DNA from: Gordoniibacillus chartarius
Lineage (GTDB): Bacteria > Bacillota > Bacilli > Paenibacillales > NBRC-103111
DNA length: 64,000 nucleotides
Direction of reading: 5' to 3'
NCBI RefSeq assembly: GCF_042432825.1
Contig: NZ_JBHLWN010000123.1
Coordinates: 1-64,000 of the forward strand
Positions 43,678 to 51,092 of the stretch are shown in pieces (the stretch's first letter is position 1; every line of letters begins with the position of its first letter). The translations under genes were made by a program, and so were the position numbers. The notes beneath the pieces are model-generated. The model was not told where the DNA came from. It searched no databases and worked only from the letters and a program-made list of their open reading frames with translations.

Positions 43678-44051
43678 TCCTTATTATGAGTCGCCGCGCG
43701 GCAGGTCGGTACCCTAAAAAGTATAGTGCTTGCTTTAAAAAATTAATATGGTGGAAGCGCTGTCCACTTCGGAAATCGTGGTCTGCTTGAGTACGACTCT
43801 CAGCATGCGTACGATTATCGGCGATTTTGGCACTACGGCTGCGTTCCGGCGTTATTGACGATTGCGTCGAACTGGGCAGTTAACGGGAAAGAGGCACCCG
43901 GATCGCCGGCTGCCTCTTCTTAATATCTATTTGCCCAAGTTCCCCTTCTGACTTAAATCGCAACCACATCATCCCACTATGTCGCGACCGGCATGAAGTT
44001 GCCGATTAGTCGGCAGCTTCATTACGTCGTTCTTTGAACTCTAGTTCTCCG
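43678..44051. other. Gene-poor region upstream of the xylanase gene, with two hairpins
   Basis: A -10-like TATACT lies near 43720-43727 on the minus strand but lacks a good -35. On the plus strand AAGAGGCACCCGG / CCGGCTGCCTCTT (43888-43919) forms a terminator-like stem with a short T-rich tail, yet no confident gene precedes it; a 36-codon frame at 43749-43859 has no ribosome binding site. A second stem, GAAGTTGCCGA / TCGGCAGCTTC (43995-44020), follows the GNAT gene stop on the minus strand but lacks a T-run. Remnant of a lost gene is possible. Confidence 0.35.
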
Positions 44052-44552
44052 TTAACGGGCATTTCTTCGAAATTTAGCATCGCAAAGAACAACTGAAGTC
44101 TCGATTTGCCTCTCCGGTACGCTCCAATATTTTCGCAATAAATCGCCCTTCTCGTTTGCATCAACAAGCGTAAATCCGTTTTTCAAATAAAACGAAATGG
44201 CCCAATTTGCAGCTTCCCATGTACCGATTAGTATCGGCTTCTCCGTTATTTTCGTAATATGCAGCAACAGTTTGGTACCGATGCCGCCTTGGCGTCGAGC
44301 ATTTCGTACGTATGCGTGCCGAACTAGAGCGACCTCCCCTTTATCCTGGATTCCCATAACCCCACAAAGCTCCCCATCCTCTTCAAATCCCCAAAAGGTA
44401 ACGCCGTCCTCAATCTCTTGAACCAGTTCCTCCATACTCATATAGGGATCATGATATCGATCCTCCGGAATAACACCCCGGTAGGCACGAGCCGCATCAT
44501 TAATGATGTCCCAAATCGAGTTCTCATCGTTCTTATCGCATAATCGGATCAA
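44052..44552 (-). CDS. GNAT-family N-acetyltransferase
   Basis: A 166-residue acetyltransferase. The acetyl-CoA loop is RNARRQGGIGTKLL (R/QxxGxG/A), preceded by beta strand VALVRHAYV and followed by WAISFYLKNGFTLVD, the classic GNAT motif B. The TTG start at 44552 is chosen because GAGGTG lies six bases upstream and related proteins begin MIRLCDKND; the GTG three codons earlier sits inside the binding site. Substrate unknown. It follows the HAD gene by 50 bases on the same strand and may be co-transcribed. Confidence 0.88.
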   Translation of the reverse strand: MIRLCDKNDENSIWDIINDAARAYRGVIPEDRYHDPYMSMEELVQEIEDGVTFWGFEEDGELCGVMGIQDKGEVALVRHAYVRNARRQGGIGTKLLLHITKITEKPILIGTWEAANWAISFYLKNGFTLVDANEKGDLLRKYWSVPERQIETSVVLCDAKFRRNAR

Positions 44553-44602
44553 TGTATACACCTCGATTTATAGTAGGCAAATGACAAGTGCGGCTGCAAA
44601 TT

Positions 44603-45304
44603 CTAACCCTCCAATATTACCTTACGGACCTCTATTATTTTGCGAACTGTGTAATCGGCGAGAGACAAATCTTGCTGCCCCGAGTTCGGGTTAACAAATC
44701 CGATGCAAGACATACCTGCGGTTTTCGCAGCTATTACGCCATTCCTGGAGTCCTCCAGAACCATACAATGCTCCGGTTTCACGCCGAGGAAACGGGCGGC
44801 TTCCAAATAAATGTCCGGTGAAGGCTTGCCTCTTTCCACTTCCTCGCCACTAATGATATATGTAAAATAACTGGCGATCCCCAAGCGAGTGAGAACCCCT
44901 TCTATAAACCAACGCGGTGACGAAGATGCTACTGCCATCGGTACACCGGTATCGTGCAATGAAACAAGAAGTTCCATAATCCCTTCAATCGGTTCCCAGG
45001 CATCATGAAACAGCCTCTCTAACTTGATGCTCTTCTGACAAGCGAGGAGTTCTTCCAGCTCAACGCCCATCATACCGTACGCTTCCCGAATGAGCTGCCA
45101 CATTTCAGGATTCGTCATCCCCACATACTTTTCCAAATCTTCTTGTTCAACCTGCTGGCCGAACCGTTCCATCGTTAACCTGTCTGCTTCAAAATGCAAC
45201 GGCTCGCTATCAATGATAACGCCGTCCATATCAAAGATAAACGCACCTTTCACCTTTCTATCCGCGGCTGTCTGATCGAATAGCACGTCACCTAACTCCG
45301 TCAT
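44603..45304 (-). CDS. HAD-superfamily hydrolase (beta-phosphoglucomutase/phosphatase-like, subfamily IA)
   Basis: A 233-residue HAD enzyme. Motif I DMDGVIIDSEP (Asp25 nucleophile, Asp27 acid/base), motif II ASSSP, motif III lysine in RGKPSPD, motif IV LEDSRNG. A helical C1 cap lies between motifs I and II. It could be a sugar-phosphate phosphatase or phosphoglucomutase; the Thr/Arg signatures needed to separate these were not resolved. ATG at 45304 with GAGGGGGA seven bases upstream. Confidence 0.9.
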   Translation of the reverse strand: MTELGDVLFDQTAADRKVKGAFIFDMDGVIIDSEPLHFEADRLTMERFGQQVEQEDLEKYVGMTNPEMWQLIREAYGMMGVELEELLACQKSIKLERLFHDAWEPIEGIMELLVSLHDTGVPMAVASSSPRWFIEGVLTRLGIASYFTYIISGEEVERGKPSPDIYLEAARFLGVKPEHCMVLEDSRNGVIAAKTAGMSCIGFVNPNSGQQDLSLADYTVRKIIEVRKVILEG

Positions 45305-45354
45305 GAGCCATTCCCCCTCTACATAGATCGCACCCTGCCGGTTCAAAGCAACAT

Positions 45355-45535
45355 CTATATTTGAATGACGCTAATCTTATTCCCGTTATTATCCGTAAGA
45401 TCAAACCGTCTAGGTTCGCCGCTTCTTATGCTGGACACTTTAACTCCGGCTCGCTCGAGTCTGGCCCCTAACTTCATCGGCATTCTTCACAACAAAACGC
45501 TTTGTTCCCCCATTGGAAATCCACCTTCACTTTTG
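45355..45535 (-). pseudogene. VOC/glyoxalase-family remnant with frameshift
   Basis: One minus-strand frame reads MKLGARLERAGVKVSSIRSG, then EPRRFDLTDNNGNKISVIQI and a stop, the typical C-terminal end of VOC (glyoxalase/bleomycin resistance) proteins. Just upstream, in a different frame, the sequence reads GTKRFVVKNADEV, the normal preceding strand. The N-terminal half of the domain is absent and the two pieces are out of frame, so this is a broken gene. It lies directly downstream of an excellent promoter. Confidence 0.65.
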
Positions 45536-45553
45536 GTATGTTCCCTTCCCCCT

Positions 45554-45582
45554 ATTATAAAGAACATTTGTTCTTATGTAAA
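45554..45582 (-). promoter_or_regulatory. Strong promoter with embedded LexA-like palindrome
   Basis: Minus strand TTTACA (45577-45582), a 17-base spacer, and TATAAT (45554-45559). The spacer contains AGAACAAATGTTCT (45561-45574), a dyad that fits the core of the Bacillus LexA/DinR box (GAACrnryGTTC). It drives the VOC remnant. Promoter is directly visible; SOS control is inferred. Confidence 0.65.
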
Positions 45583-45630
45583 CATTTTCCTTTTTGGAAT
45601 TTGTCCGTTAGCGGCGTATCCCTGCGAAAC

Positions 45631-45670
45631 GCAGGAAAAGCGATGGATCGGCTCCATCGCTTCGCTCCTG
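45631..45670 (-). terminator. Terminator of the PadR-MFS operon
   Basis: Minus strand GCAGGA...AGCGATGGA pairs with TCCATCGCT and then TCCTGC; four T follow the inner stem. Located about 10-50 bases after the MFS stop codon. Confidence 0.75.
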
Positions 45671-45679
45671 CATCCGTCC

Positions 45680-46837
45680 TTATCCCTCAGACTGACCGAC
45701 CATATGCTGTGACAATCTCCGTCTCGCGATCAAAACAAACAGCAGAGCCGATACAGCTACCGAGCCCGCGCACACGGCAAACATCGCTTCATAGCCGGTG
45801 TATTGCGACACCCACCCCAGCGTGATCGAGCCCAGCCCGATGCCGAGGTCGAACGCAGTCAGGAAGGACGCGTTGGCTACGCCCCTCTTATCCGTAGGCG
45901 CCAGCCGTAAATTCGCCGCTTGAAGCGCCGGCTGCGCCGAGCCGAATCCGAACCCGTACATCACCGCGGCGGCAATGATGCCGAGCAGACCGCTGGTAAA
46001 GCTTAATACAATTAATGATGCGACCGTAAGCAGAAGGGCCGGTACAATGACGTAGGACTCGCCCAGCTGGTCGGACAGCTTGCCGGCGAAAGGCCTTGCC
46101 GCCGTAAGCGCTATGGCATATACAAGGAAGAACGTGCCGGCGTTGACCCTGATCGATTCCGCGAACAGGGGCAGGAACGTTGTGATCCCCCCGTAAGCGA
46201 CAGCCAGGAAGAACAGCGAAGTCGTGACGGGAAGCACCGATTTATCGAAAATGTCCATTCTCCCCTTCGCCGCGGTCGGCTGAAAGGGGAGCTTGATCGT
46301 AAACACGAGCAGGAATGCAGCCGCCGATAGCCCCGTCGCCAGCCAAAACAAGCTGTGGAACGAGCCGCTCTGCACCACCTGCGTCCCCAGCATCGGACCG
46401 ATCGCCATCGCGATCGTCATCGCCATGCCGAACCATCCCATGCCCTCCCCCCGGCGCTTCGCCGGAATCATATCCGTGACCGCCGTGCTCACAGCTGTCG
46501 TCGATAGAGCCCAGCTGGCACCATGCAGCACCCGCAGAACAAGGAGAAGCAAGATTCCGCCGATCCAGTCATACACATACATCGACAGCGTAAAGAAAAG
46601 AAGTCCCCATAGCATAAACGGCCTGCGGCCATACCGGTCCAGCAGCCCGCCGACGATAGGACGGAACACCACCGCCGTCAGCGTGAACGCCCCCGCCGCC
46701 AGCCCGACCTGCGACTCGTTCCCGCCCAGCTGCTTAATGAAAAGCGGCATCGCCGGCAGCAGCAAATAAAAGCCCGTAAATAACAAGAGCATTCCCAGCG
46801 TCATCATGATAAAATTTTTCGTCCACAGCCGCTCCAT
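45680..46837 (-). CDS. MFS transporter (DHA1-like, 12 helices)
   Basis: A 385-residue major facilitator with about twelve hydrophobic helices. Motif A is GGLLDRYGRRPFM after helix 2 and a related AGKLSDQLGE lies between helices 8 and 9; RVLHGASWAL corresponds to helix 4. Likely a drug or metabolite exporter. The ATG at 46837 has GGAGGG just upstream; a TTG four codons earlier is less likely. It follows the PadR gene by 25 bases, so PadR probably controls its expression. Confidence 0.9.
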   Translation of the reverse strand: MERLWTKNFIMMTLGMLLLFTGFYLLLPAMPLFIKQLGGNESQVGLAAGAFTLTAVVFRPIVGGLLDRYGRRPFMLWGLLFFTLSMYVYDWIGGILLLLVLRVLHGASWALSTTAVSTAVTDMIPAKRRGEGMGWFGMAMTIAMAIGPMLGTQVVQSGSFHSLFWLATGLSAAAFLLVFTIKLPFQPTAAKGRMDIFDKSVLPVTTSLFFLAVAYGGITTFLPLFAESIRVNAGTFFLVYAIALTAARPFAGKLSDQLGESYVIVPALLLTVASLIVLSFTSGLLGIIAAAVMYGFGFGSAQPALQAANLRLAPTDKRGVANASFLTAFDLGIGLGSITLGWVSQYTGYEAMFAVCAGSVAVSALLFVLIARRRLSQHMVGQSEG

Positions 46838-46862
46838 ATTTCCCTCCAATGAACCTTGGTTT

Positions 46863-47450
46863 TCATTCCGGCCATTCGTCTTCCTGCTCTTGGACCCGTT
46901 TCAGCTCTTCCTGAACCCAGCGGACCTCAACCTCTCCGAGCCGTTTGCGCAGCTCCAGCACCCGCAGCAGCTGCACACGCTGCCTGGCAGGCTCCGGCTT
47001 CTGCTCGGCGAGGTACGACTCGAAGTCCGATACAAACTTGACATTCCGCTCAACCAGTTGCAAATACTGCTTCAAACAATCGATACGCACGTCCTTGGGG
47101 ACATATTGGAAATACACCATTTTGAACCGGAAGATCAGCTCCGTCTCCGCTTCCCCGACCGATTCCAGCGGCTTCTTCATCAGCTCCAGGAATCGCTCGC
47201 GTCCGGCTTCCGTGATTTCGTAAATTTTCCTTGTCCGCCCTCCCTTCGTCTCCTCCTCCGTTCGGAGTTGAATCCACCCTCCCTCCACCAGACGGGCAAG
47301 AAGCGGATACAGCGTTCCCGAGCTGATCTTCCGCCCGAGCCCAACCGAATTGCTCAGTACATCCTGCAGCATATAGCCATGCTTCTCGCCGGTCATCAGC
47401 TCTCCCAGCACAAACAATTCAAACAATCCAAGTTCACCACCGCTTTCCAT
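46863..47450 (-). CDS. PadR-family transcriptional regulator
   Basis: A 195-residue PadR protein: winged helix (LFELFVLGELMTGEKHGYML, SSGTLYPLLARLVEGGWI, GRTRKIYEITEAGRERF) followed by a C-terminal helical dimerisation domain (Vir_act_alpha_C-like). The ATG at 47450 lacks a clear Shine-Dalgarno site; a TTG eight codons downstream has CGGTGG at about ten bases and may be the true start. Two 17-base dyad repeats lie immediately upstream, consistent with autoregulation of padR-mfs in response to a transporter substrate. Confidence 0.85.
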   Translation of the reverse strand: MESGGELGLFELFVLGELMTGEKHGYMLQDVLSNSVGLGRKISSGTLYPLLARLVEGGWIQLRTEEETKGGRTRKIYEITEAGRERFLELMKKPLESVGEAETELIFRFKMVYFQYVPKDVRIDCLKQYLQLVERNVKFVSDFESYLAEQKPEPARQRVQLLRVLELRKRLGEVEVRWVQEELKRVQEQEDEWPE

Positions 47451-47491
47451 ATATCGGACCGACATATTTAATATATATCGGATCGACATAT
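47451..47491 (-). promoter_or_regulatory. Tandem PadR operators
   Basis: Two nearly identical 17-mers, ATATCGGACCGACATAT (47451-47467) and ATATCGGATCGACATAT (47475-47491), differ by one base and are spaced 24 bases apart, about two helical turns. Each is an imperfect dyad centred on CGGnCCG or similar, reminiscent of PadR ATGT-N8-ACAT sites. They abut the padR start codon. Confidence 0.7.
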
Positions 47492-47510
47492 ATTTCCATA
47501 GAATATTGCA

Positions 47511-47556
47511 TATAAAAAAAGCTCCATCCGCACGACTGTGGCGAACAAAGCTTGTT
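47511..47556 (-). terminator. Terminator of the DinB gene
   Basis: Minus strand AAGCT...TTCGCCAC pairs with GTGCGGA...AGCTT, followed by seven T. It begins about 19 bases after the DinB stop codon. Confidence 0.75.
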
Positions 47557-47574
47557 GAGATCGTATGACACGAA

Positions 47575-48117
47575 CTATTTTAAAATACCTAAATACGCTT
47601 TCCACGGTCCGACGTCGGCGCTGTACCTCTTCGCCATGATCCTCGCGATCTGCGCGATATGCGTCAAGTCGTGAGCGACCCAAGTGGAGATCAGCTCCCT
47701 CGCCTTTACAACTCCGAAAGCCGGGTGATATCCCGTACATTCCAGCAGCTTCTCCTCGCTCATCCGCTCGAGAAGCTTTGCGATGCTCAGCGCGCGCAGC
47801 TCCTTGAATTGCTCCAGCTTCCGCTCTACAGACGCGTCATCCTTCTTCCCCAGATGAGCGAACCGGTCGAAAGGAGGAAACGGCTTGCCCTCGCCTTCCT
47901 GCAAAATAAATTCCAGGCGCGGAATCCAATTCGTCCGCTCCGCCTCGATGAAGTGATCCACCACTTGAGTGACGGTCCATGTGCCCTCGCCTTCATTGCT
48001 TTGCAGCCATCCAGCCGACAACCCGGACAAAAACAGCGCCAACGCTTGCGGCGTTCGTTCCAGAACCTCAATCGCTTCCTGAAGATGAAAATGAATCAGA
48101 CTGCTCTCGGCATTCAT
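47575..48117 (-). CDS. DinB-superfamily protein
   Basis: A 180-residue four-helix-bundle protein of the DinB/YfiT-like superfamily. Conserved metal-binding histidines appear in VVDHFIEAE and WVAHDLTHIAQIAR. These proteins are often bacillithiol- or mycothiol-dependent transferases, or damage-inducible proteins without known activity. ATG at 48117 with GAGGGGGG seven bases upstream. Monocistronic, with its own promoter and terminator. Confidence 0.88.
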   Translation of the reverse strand: MNAESSLIHFHLQEAIEVLERTPQALALFLSGLSAGWLQSNEGEGTWTVTQVVDHFIEAERTNWIPRLEFILQEGEGKPFPPFDRFAHLGKKDDASVERKLEQFKELRALSIAKLLERMSEEKLLECTGYHPAFGVVKARELISTWVAHDLTHIAQIARIMAKRYSADVGPWKAYLGILK

Positions 48118-48143
48118 AGACAAGCCCCCCTCTATAAATACCT

Positions 48144-48172
48144 ATTTTAGCAGGTTCACCCAATTTACTCAA
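48144..48172 (-). promoter_or_regulatory. Promoter of the DinB gene
   Basis: Minus strand TTGAGT (48167-48172), 17 bases, TAAAAT (48144-48149), about 27 bases upstream of the start codon. No LexA box overlaps it. Confidence 0.6.
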
Positions 48173-48291
48173 TTTAGAGCACCTAATGTAGTCACCTATC
48201 TCCGTCGTCTAAAAATAGGTAACGATCTGTCCATACCCTCCTCCGAACCTTGCATAGTATAACAGTACATTTTGTATGGGAGGGGCGCTCT

Positions 48292-49602
48292 TTGATTGCA
48301 TCAAAAAAGACGGTTATTACCATATTGGGAAGCGGCGGCGGTGTAGCTAAGGCAGTACTTGCCATACTCAATAAATCGGCGGCGGACGTCAACGACCCGA
48401 TCCATTCCAAGATTAAGCATGCCATCATCCATTTGATCGATATTAAACAAAAGAAGCTCGCCTATTATCGCAAATATTGCCCTAATCTCGCCGGTAAACT
48501 CGTACTGCACGAGTTTGATCTCATGCGCGGGAATCTCTTTATGCATCACCTCCGCCGCACGAGGACCCGGCTGGTCATCGACGTATCCTGGGCGGATACG
48601 AATAAGATGCTCCGCTGCTGCAATCGGTTAGGCGTCCGTTATGTAAACTCAGCCCTAGAGAACACGAGAGTCGATGAAGATGAAGATCTGGAAGGCTTTA
48701 CGCTCATTGAACGGTACGAACGATTTGAGCCCGTCCGCAAAGCCTGCACGAACACGACGGCGATCGTCTGCTCCGGCATGAACCCCGGAGTCGTGCAGTG
48801 GATGGCCCTGACTTTGATGAAAGCACGACCGAACAAGAAGCCGATAGGCCTCTATATCGTCGAGCATGACAACACCTTCTACGCCAATAAAGCCAAAGCG
48901 CGAAAAGATACGCTCTACACCACCTGGTCCGTCGAATGCTTCCTGGATGAAGCGATCTTAAGCTACCCGATGCTCGTCAGGAACAAAACGCCGCTATTCC
49001 TGTATGACGACGTCTATGCTAAAGAATACAAAGTCACTTTGGGAAACAAACGCTTTTACGGATGCCTCATGCCCCACGAAGAGTCCATAACGTTAGGCAA
49101 AATGCTAGGTGTGGAGGTCGGATTTCTTTACAAAATCAACGATCATACCACCAAATTGATCCGGGACAACCTGAGTGATGTCGATGATTTATGGGACTGG
49201 AGGCAGAAGGTGCTGGATCCGGCCGACGCCGCATTAACGGGGCGTGATTTGGTCGGGGTACTCCTCGTTTACGACGATATAGAAACCTACATGTATAACG
49301 CTATGAGCAACAAGACCACTTACGCCAAATATAAAACTAACGCCACCTACCTCCAGGTAGCCTGCGGTATATACGGCGCCGTGTCCAGCATTCTGCTGGA
49401 TCGTCTGCCGAAAGGCGTGTTCTATGTCGACAGCCTTCTGAAGAAAACCAAAAGCAACTACGGTAAATATGTCTCCTATCATATGAAACACTTCGTGCTC
49501 GGTTACAACGACCGTGCGGAAGGGCTGCTGCACCATCGTGCCAGAAGGTTTGGCAGAAAGCCGGTAATGAGCAAACGACAGCCTTTGAAAGCAAGACGCT
49601 AG
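48292..49602 (+). CDS. Saccharopine-dehydrogenase-fold / homospermidine-synthase-like protein
   Basis: A 436-residue protein. N-terminal Rossmann-type nucleotide site (TVITILGSGGGVAKAVL), then LVIDVSWADTNKMLRCCNRLGVRYVNSALE and VCSGMNPGVVQWMAL, the NPG motif typical of the homospermidine synthase and saccharopine dehydrogenase group. Homospermidine synthase makes symmetrical homospermidine from putrescine using NAD; whether this protein has that activity is unproven, and its very basic C-terminus (RRFGRKPVMSKRQPLKARR) is unusual. The TTG at 48292 is chosen because GGGAGGGG lies six bases upstream. Confidence 0.72.
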   Translation: MIASKKTVITILGSGGGVAKAVLAILNKSAADVNDPIHSKIKHAIIHLIDIKQKKLAYYRKYCPNLAGKLVLHEFDLMRGNLFMHHLRRTRTRLVIDVSWADTNKMLRCCNRLGVRYVNSALENTRVDEDEDLEGFTLIERYERFEPVRKACTNTTAIVCSGMNPGVVQWMALTLMKARPNKKPIGLYIVEHDNTFYANKAKARKDTLYTTWSVECFLDEAILSYPMLVRNKTPLFLYDDVYAKEYKVTLGNKRFYGCLMPHEESITLGKMLGVEVGFLYKINDHTTKLIRDNLSDVDDLWDWRQKVLDPADAALTGRDLVGVLLVYDDIETYMYNAMSNKTTYAKYKTNATYLQVACGIYGAVSSILLDRLPKGVFYVDSLLKKTKSNYGKYVSYHMKHFVLGYNDRAEGLLHHRARRFGRKPVMSKRQPLKARR

Positions 49603-49620
49603 GCTCTCTCCTAGCGTCTT
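49593..49620 (+). terminator. Hairpin terminator overlapping the end of the homospermidine-synthase-like gene
   Basis: AAGACGCTAGG pairs perfectly with CCTAGCGTCTT around a six-base loop. The stem includes the stop codon TAG; the tail (ATTTG) is short, so termination may be partial. Confidence 0.6.
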
Positions 49621-49933
49621 ATTTGATCGCGTATGTCTTCGGATCTTCGTCCATGAACGGAAGGAAGCTTGCCCCGACGCTGCGAATGGACCAGCCTCGC
49701 TTCGGTTGAATGGGGTACCTCGATCTGGGAACGGTATCCCTTTAGGGCTGCAGCTAAAAATATATGGTTGGCGGGCGTCCGGCTTCCTGTTCGTGTAAAT
49801 GGCTTAGGGATTTTACGCTTGGTTTCGGTTCAGCGAAATGCATTATTTATAAAGTATTTTTTAATAAATTTTGTATCCTAGGATACAATTTCTCTTCCAA
49901 TTATATGTTAATTTTATATTACAATACATCTCG
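49621..49933. other. AT-rich convergent intergenic region with an orphan palindrome
   Basis: About 310 bases between convergent genes. No gene is evident. It contains a perfect 18-base palindrome, TTGTATCCTAGGATACAA (49871-49888), in AT-rich surroundings, with no promoter or gene start nearby to explain it. Confidence 0.5.
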
Positions 49934-50605
49934 TCACAACAGATCCGGCCTTAAAATGACTAGCAGCTTTTTATCAAACTTGATGATCTGTTCCTTTTGC
50001 AACGAATTGATGATCCTGGTTACCGCTACCCGTGTTGCACCGACCATGGAGGCTAACTGCTGATGCGTTAATTTAATAGGAACCACGATGGAGCCGTCAG
50101 CGGTCCGGTCACCATGCTCCAGGGAAAGACGCTTCATGGTTTTGAGAATCCTTGGTTTCAGATCGAGCAAGGTCAAATCATAAATTTGTTCGTTCGCTTT
50201 GCGCAATCGATTCATCGTCGCTTCTAAGAGCCTTATGCATAGCTTAGGATTTTGCTCAAGGAAGGCTAGAAAATCACGCCGATGGATGGAATATAAATAA
50301 CTCGTTTCCAGAATTTCCGCTGAAGCTGAACGTGTGAGTCCCTCCTGCATCATGGCCATTTCACCGAAGTAATCGCCTTTGCGCAGCAGAGCAAGAATGA
50401 CCTCTTTGGATTCGTCAAACCGATAGATTTTCACCGTGCCGCTTTTGATCAAGAAGCACTCATCTCCAAGGTCGCCTTCTAAAAACAAAATAGTTCCTTG
50501 GGGATACCGCCGTTCCCTTATCAGCCCCGTCAATAATCGAAAATCTTCCTGTTTATACCCCTCAAACAAAGGGGAATTTCGGAATAATCTTTCAAATGTA
50601 CTCAT
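49934..50605 (-). CDS. Crp/Fnr-family transcriptional regulator
   Basis: A 223-residue regulator: N-terminal cyclic-nucleotide-binding-fold domain (PQGTILFLEGDLGDECFLIKSG; GDYFGEMAMMQEG) and a C-terminal winged helix (LTHQQLASMVGATRVAVTRIINSLQKEQII). The GEMAMM segment lacks the RT/S pair needed for cAMP in Crp, and no cysteine cluster for an iron-sulfur centre is seen, so it may sense another ligand. ATG at 50605 (MSTFERLF) is chosen from the family pattern; a GTG three codons earlier is possible. Targets unknown. Confidence 0.9.
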   Translation of the reverse strand: MSTFERLFRNSPLFEGYKQEDFRLLTGLIRERRYPQGTILFLEGDLGDECFLIKSGTVKIYRFDESKEVILALLRKGDYFGEMAMMQEGLTRSASAEILETSYLYSIHRRDFLAFLEQNPKLCIRLLEATMNRLRKANEQIYDLTLLDLKPRILKTMKRLSLEHGDRTADGSIVVPIKLTHQQLASMVGATRVAVTRIINSLQKEQIIKFDKKLLVILRPDLL

Positions 50606-50719
50606 GTTACTCACTTCGCCGCCTTCTCTGCCGTTCACGTTGACGTATGTAGGGGGAGAGATGAATTTGATTTTGTATTTGAACGAGGGTACTTTTACAA
50701 CTTCGGGAGGTTTCGTTAT

Positions 50720-50836
50720 ATGGATAAGAAAGTTTTGTCTGCAGATTTAATAATAAAACAGCTAGGAATTAACTGGAACGAATACCAAGCGTGGAAGAAG
50801 GAGATCGTGCAACGAGGCATTCTCGTATCCCCTTGA
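50720..50836 (+). CDS. Possible small protein (38 residues)
   Basis: ATG at 50720 preceded by GGGAGG at nine bases, ending TGA at 50836. The sequence begins MDKKVLSADLIIKQLGINWN and continues EYQAWKKEIVQRGILVSP; it looks like a short helix-turn-helix-like or amphipathic peptide with plausible codon use. No family recognised. It may equally be a fragment of a longer lost gene. It is divergent from the Crp/Fnr gene. Confidence 0.45.
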   Translation: MDKKVLSADLIIKQLGINWNEYQAWKKEIVQRGILVSP

Positions 50837-50910
50837 ATACTCGACTATAACAAGATTCCTAGTATCTAGGGTATATTTATGGAAATTCGTTTAACATAAT
50901 AGTAGGTATT

Positions 50911-51033
50911 TTGGATTATTATATCAGAACTTTCGAACTATTGGAAGAGGTTTTGACGGAATATGTCCAGCATCAACATCGTTTATACGAAAAAATACTC
51001 CGCCGCTGTCAAAATAACAACCCAGTCCGGTAA
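50911..51033 (+). CDS. Possible small protein (40 residues)
   Basis: A TTG at 50911 opens a frame ending at TAA 51033 (MDYYIRTFELLEEVLTEYVQ, then HQHRLYEKILRRCQNNNPVR), an amphipathic charged helix. The upstream AGTAGGT is a weak ribosome binding site. A terminator-like hairpin overlaps its end. Unrelated in frame to the 50720 ORF. No family recognised. Confidence 0.35.
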   Translation: MDYYIRTFELLEEVLTEYVQHQHRLYEKILRRCQNNNPVR

Positions 51034-51067
51034 GGAGCATCCTCCTTGCCGTACCGGGCTCTTTTTA
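51020..51067. terminator. Bidirectional terminator between the small ORFs and the membrane-protein pair
   Basis: CCCAGTCCGGTAAGGAG pairs with CTCCTTGCCGTACCGGG; CTCTTTTT follows on the plus strand and TTGTTATTTT on the minus strand. It lies 26 bases after the stop codon of the minus-strand gene at 51093. Confidence 0.75.
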
Positions 51068-51092
51068 CTACGATGAAGGCGGCAAGTCCGTC

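Noticed and set aside
43749..43859. 36-codon plus-strand frame before a terminator-like stem
   Set aside because: No ribosome binding site and no family; the neighbouring frame is equally open.
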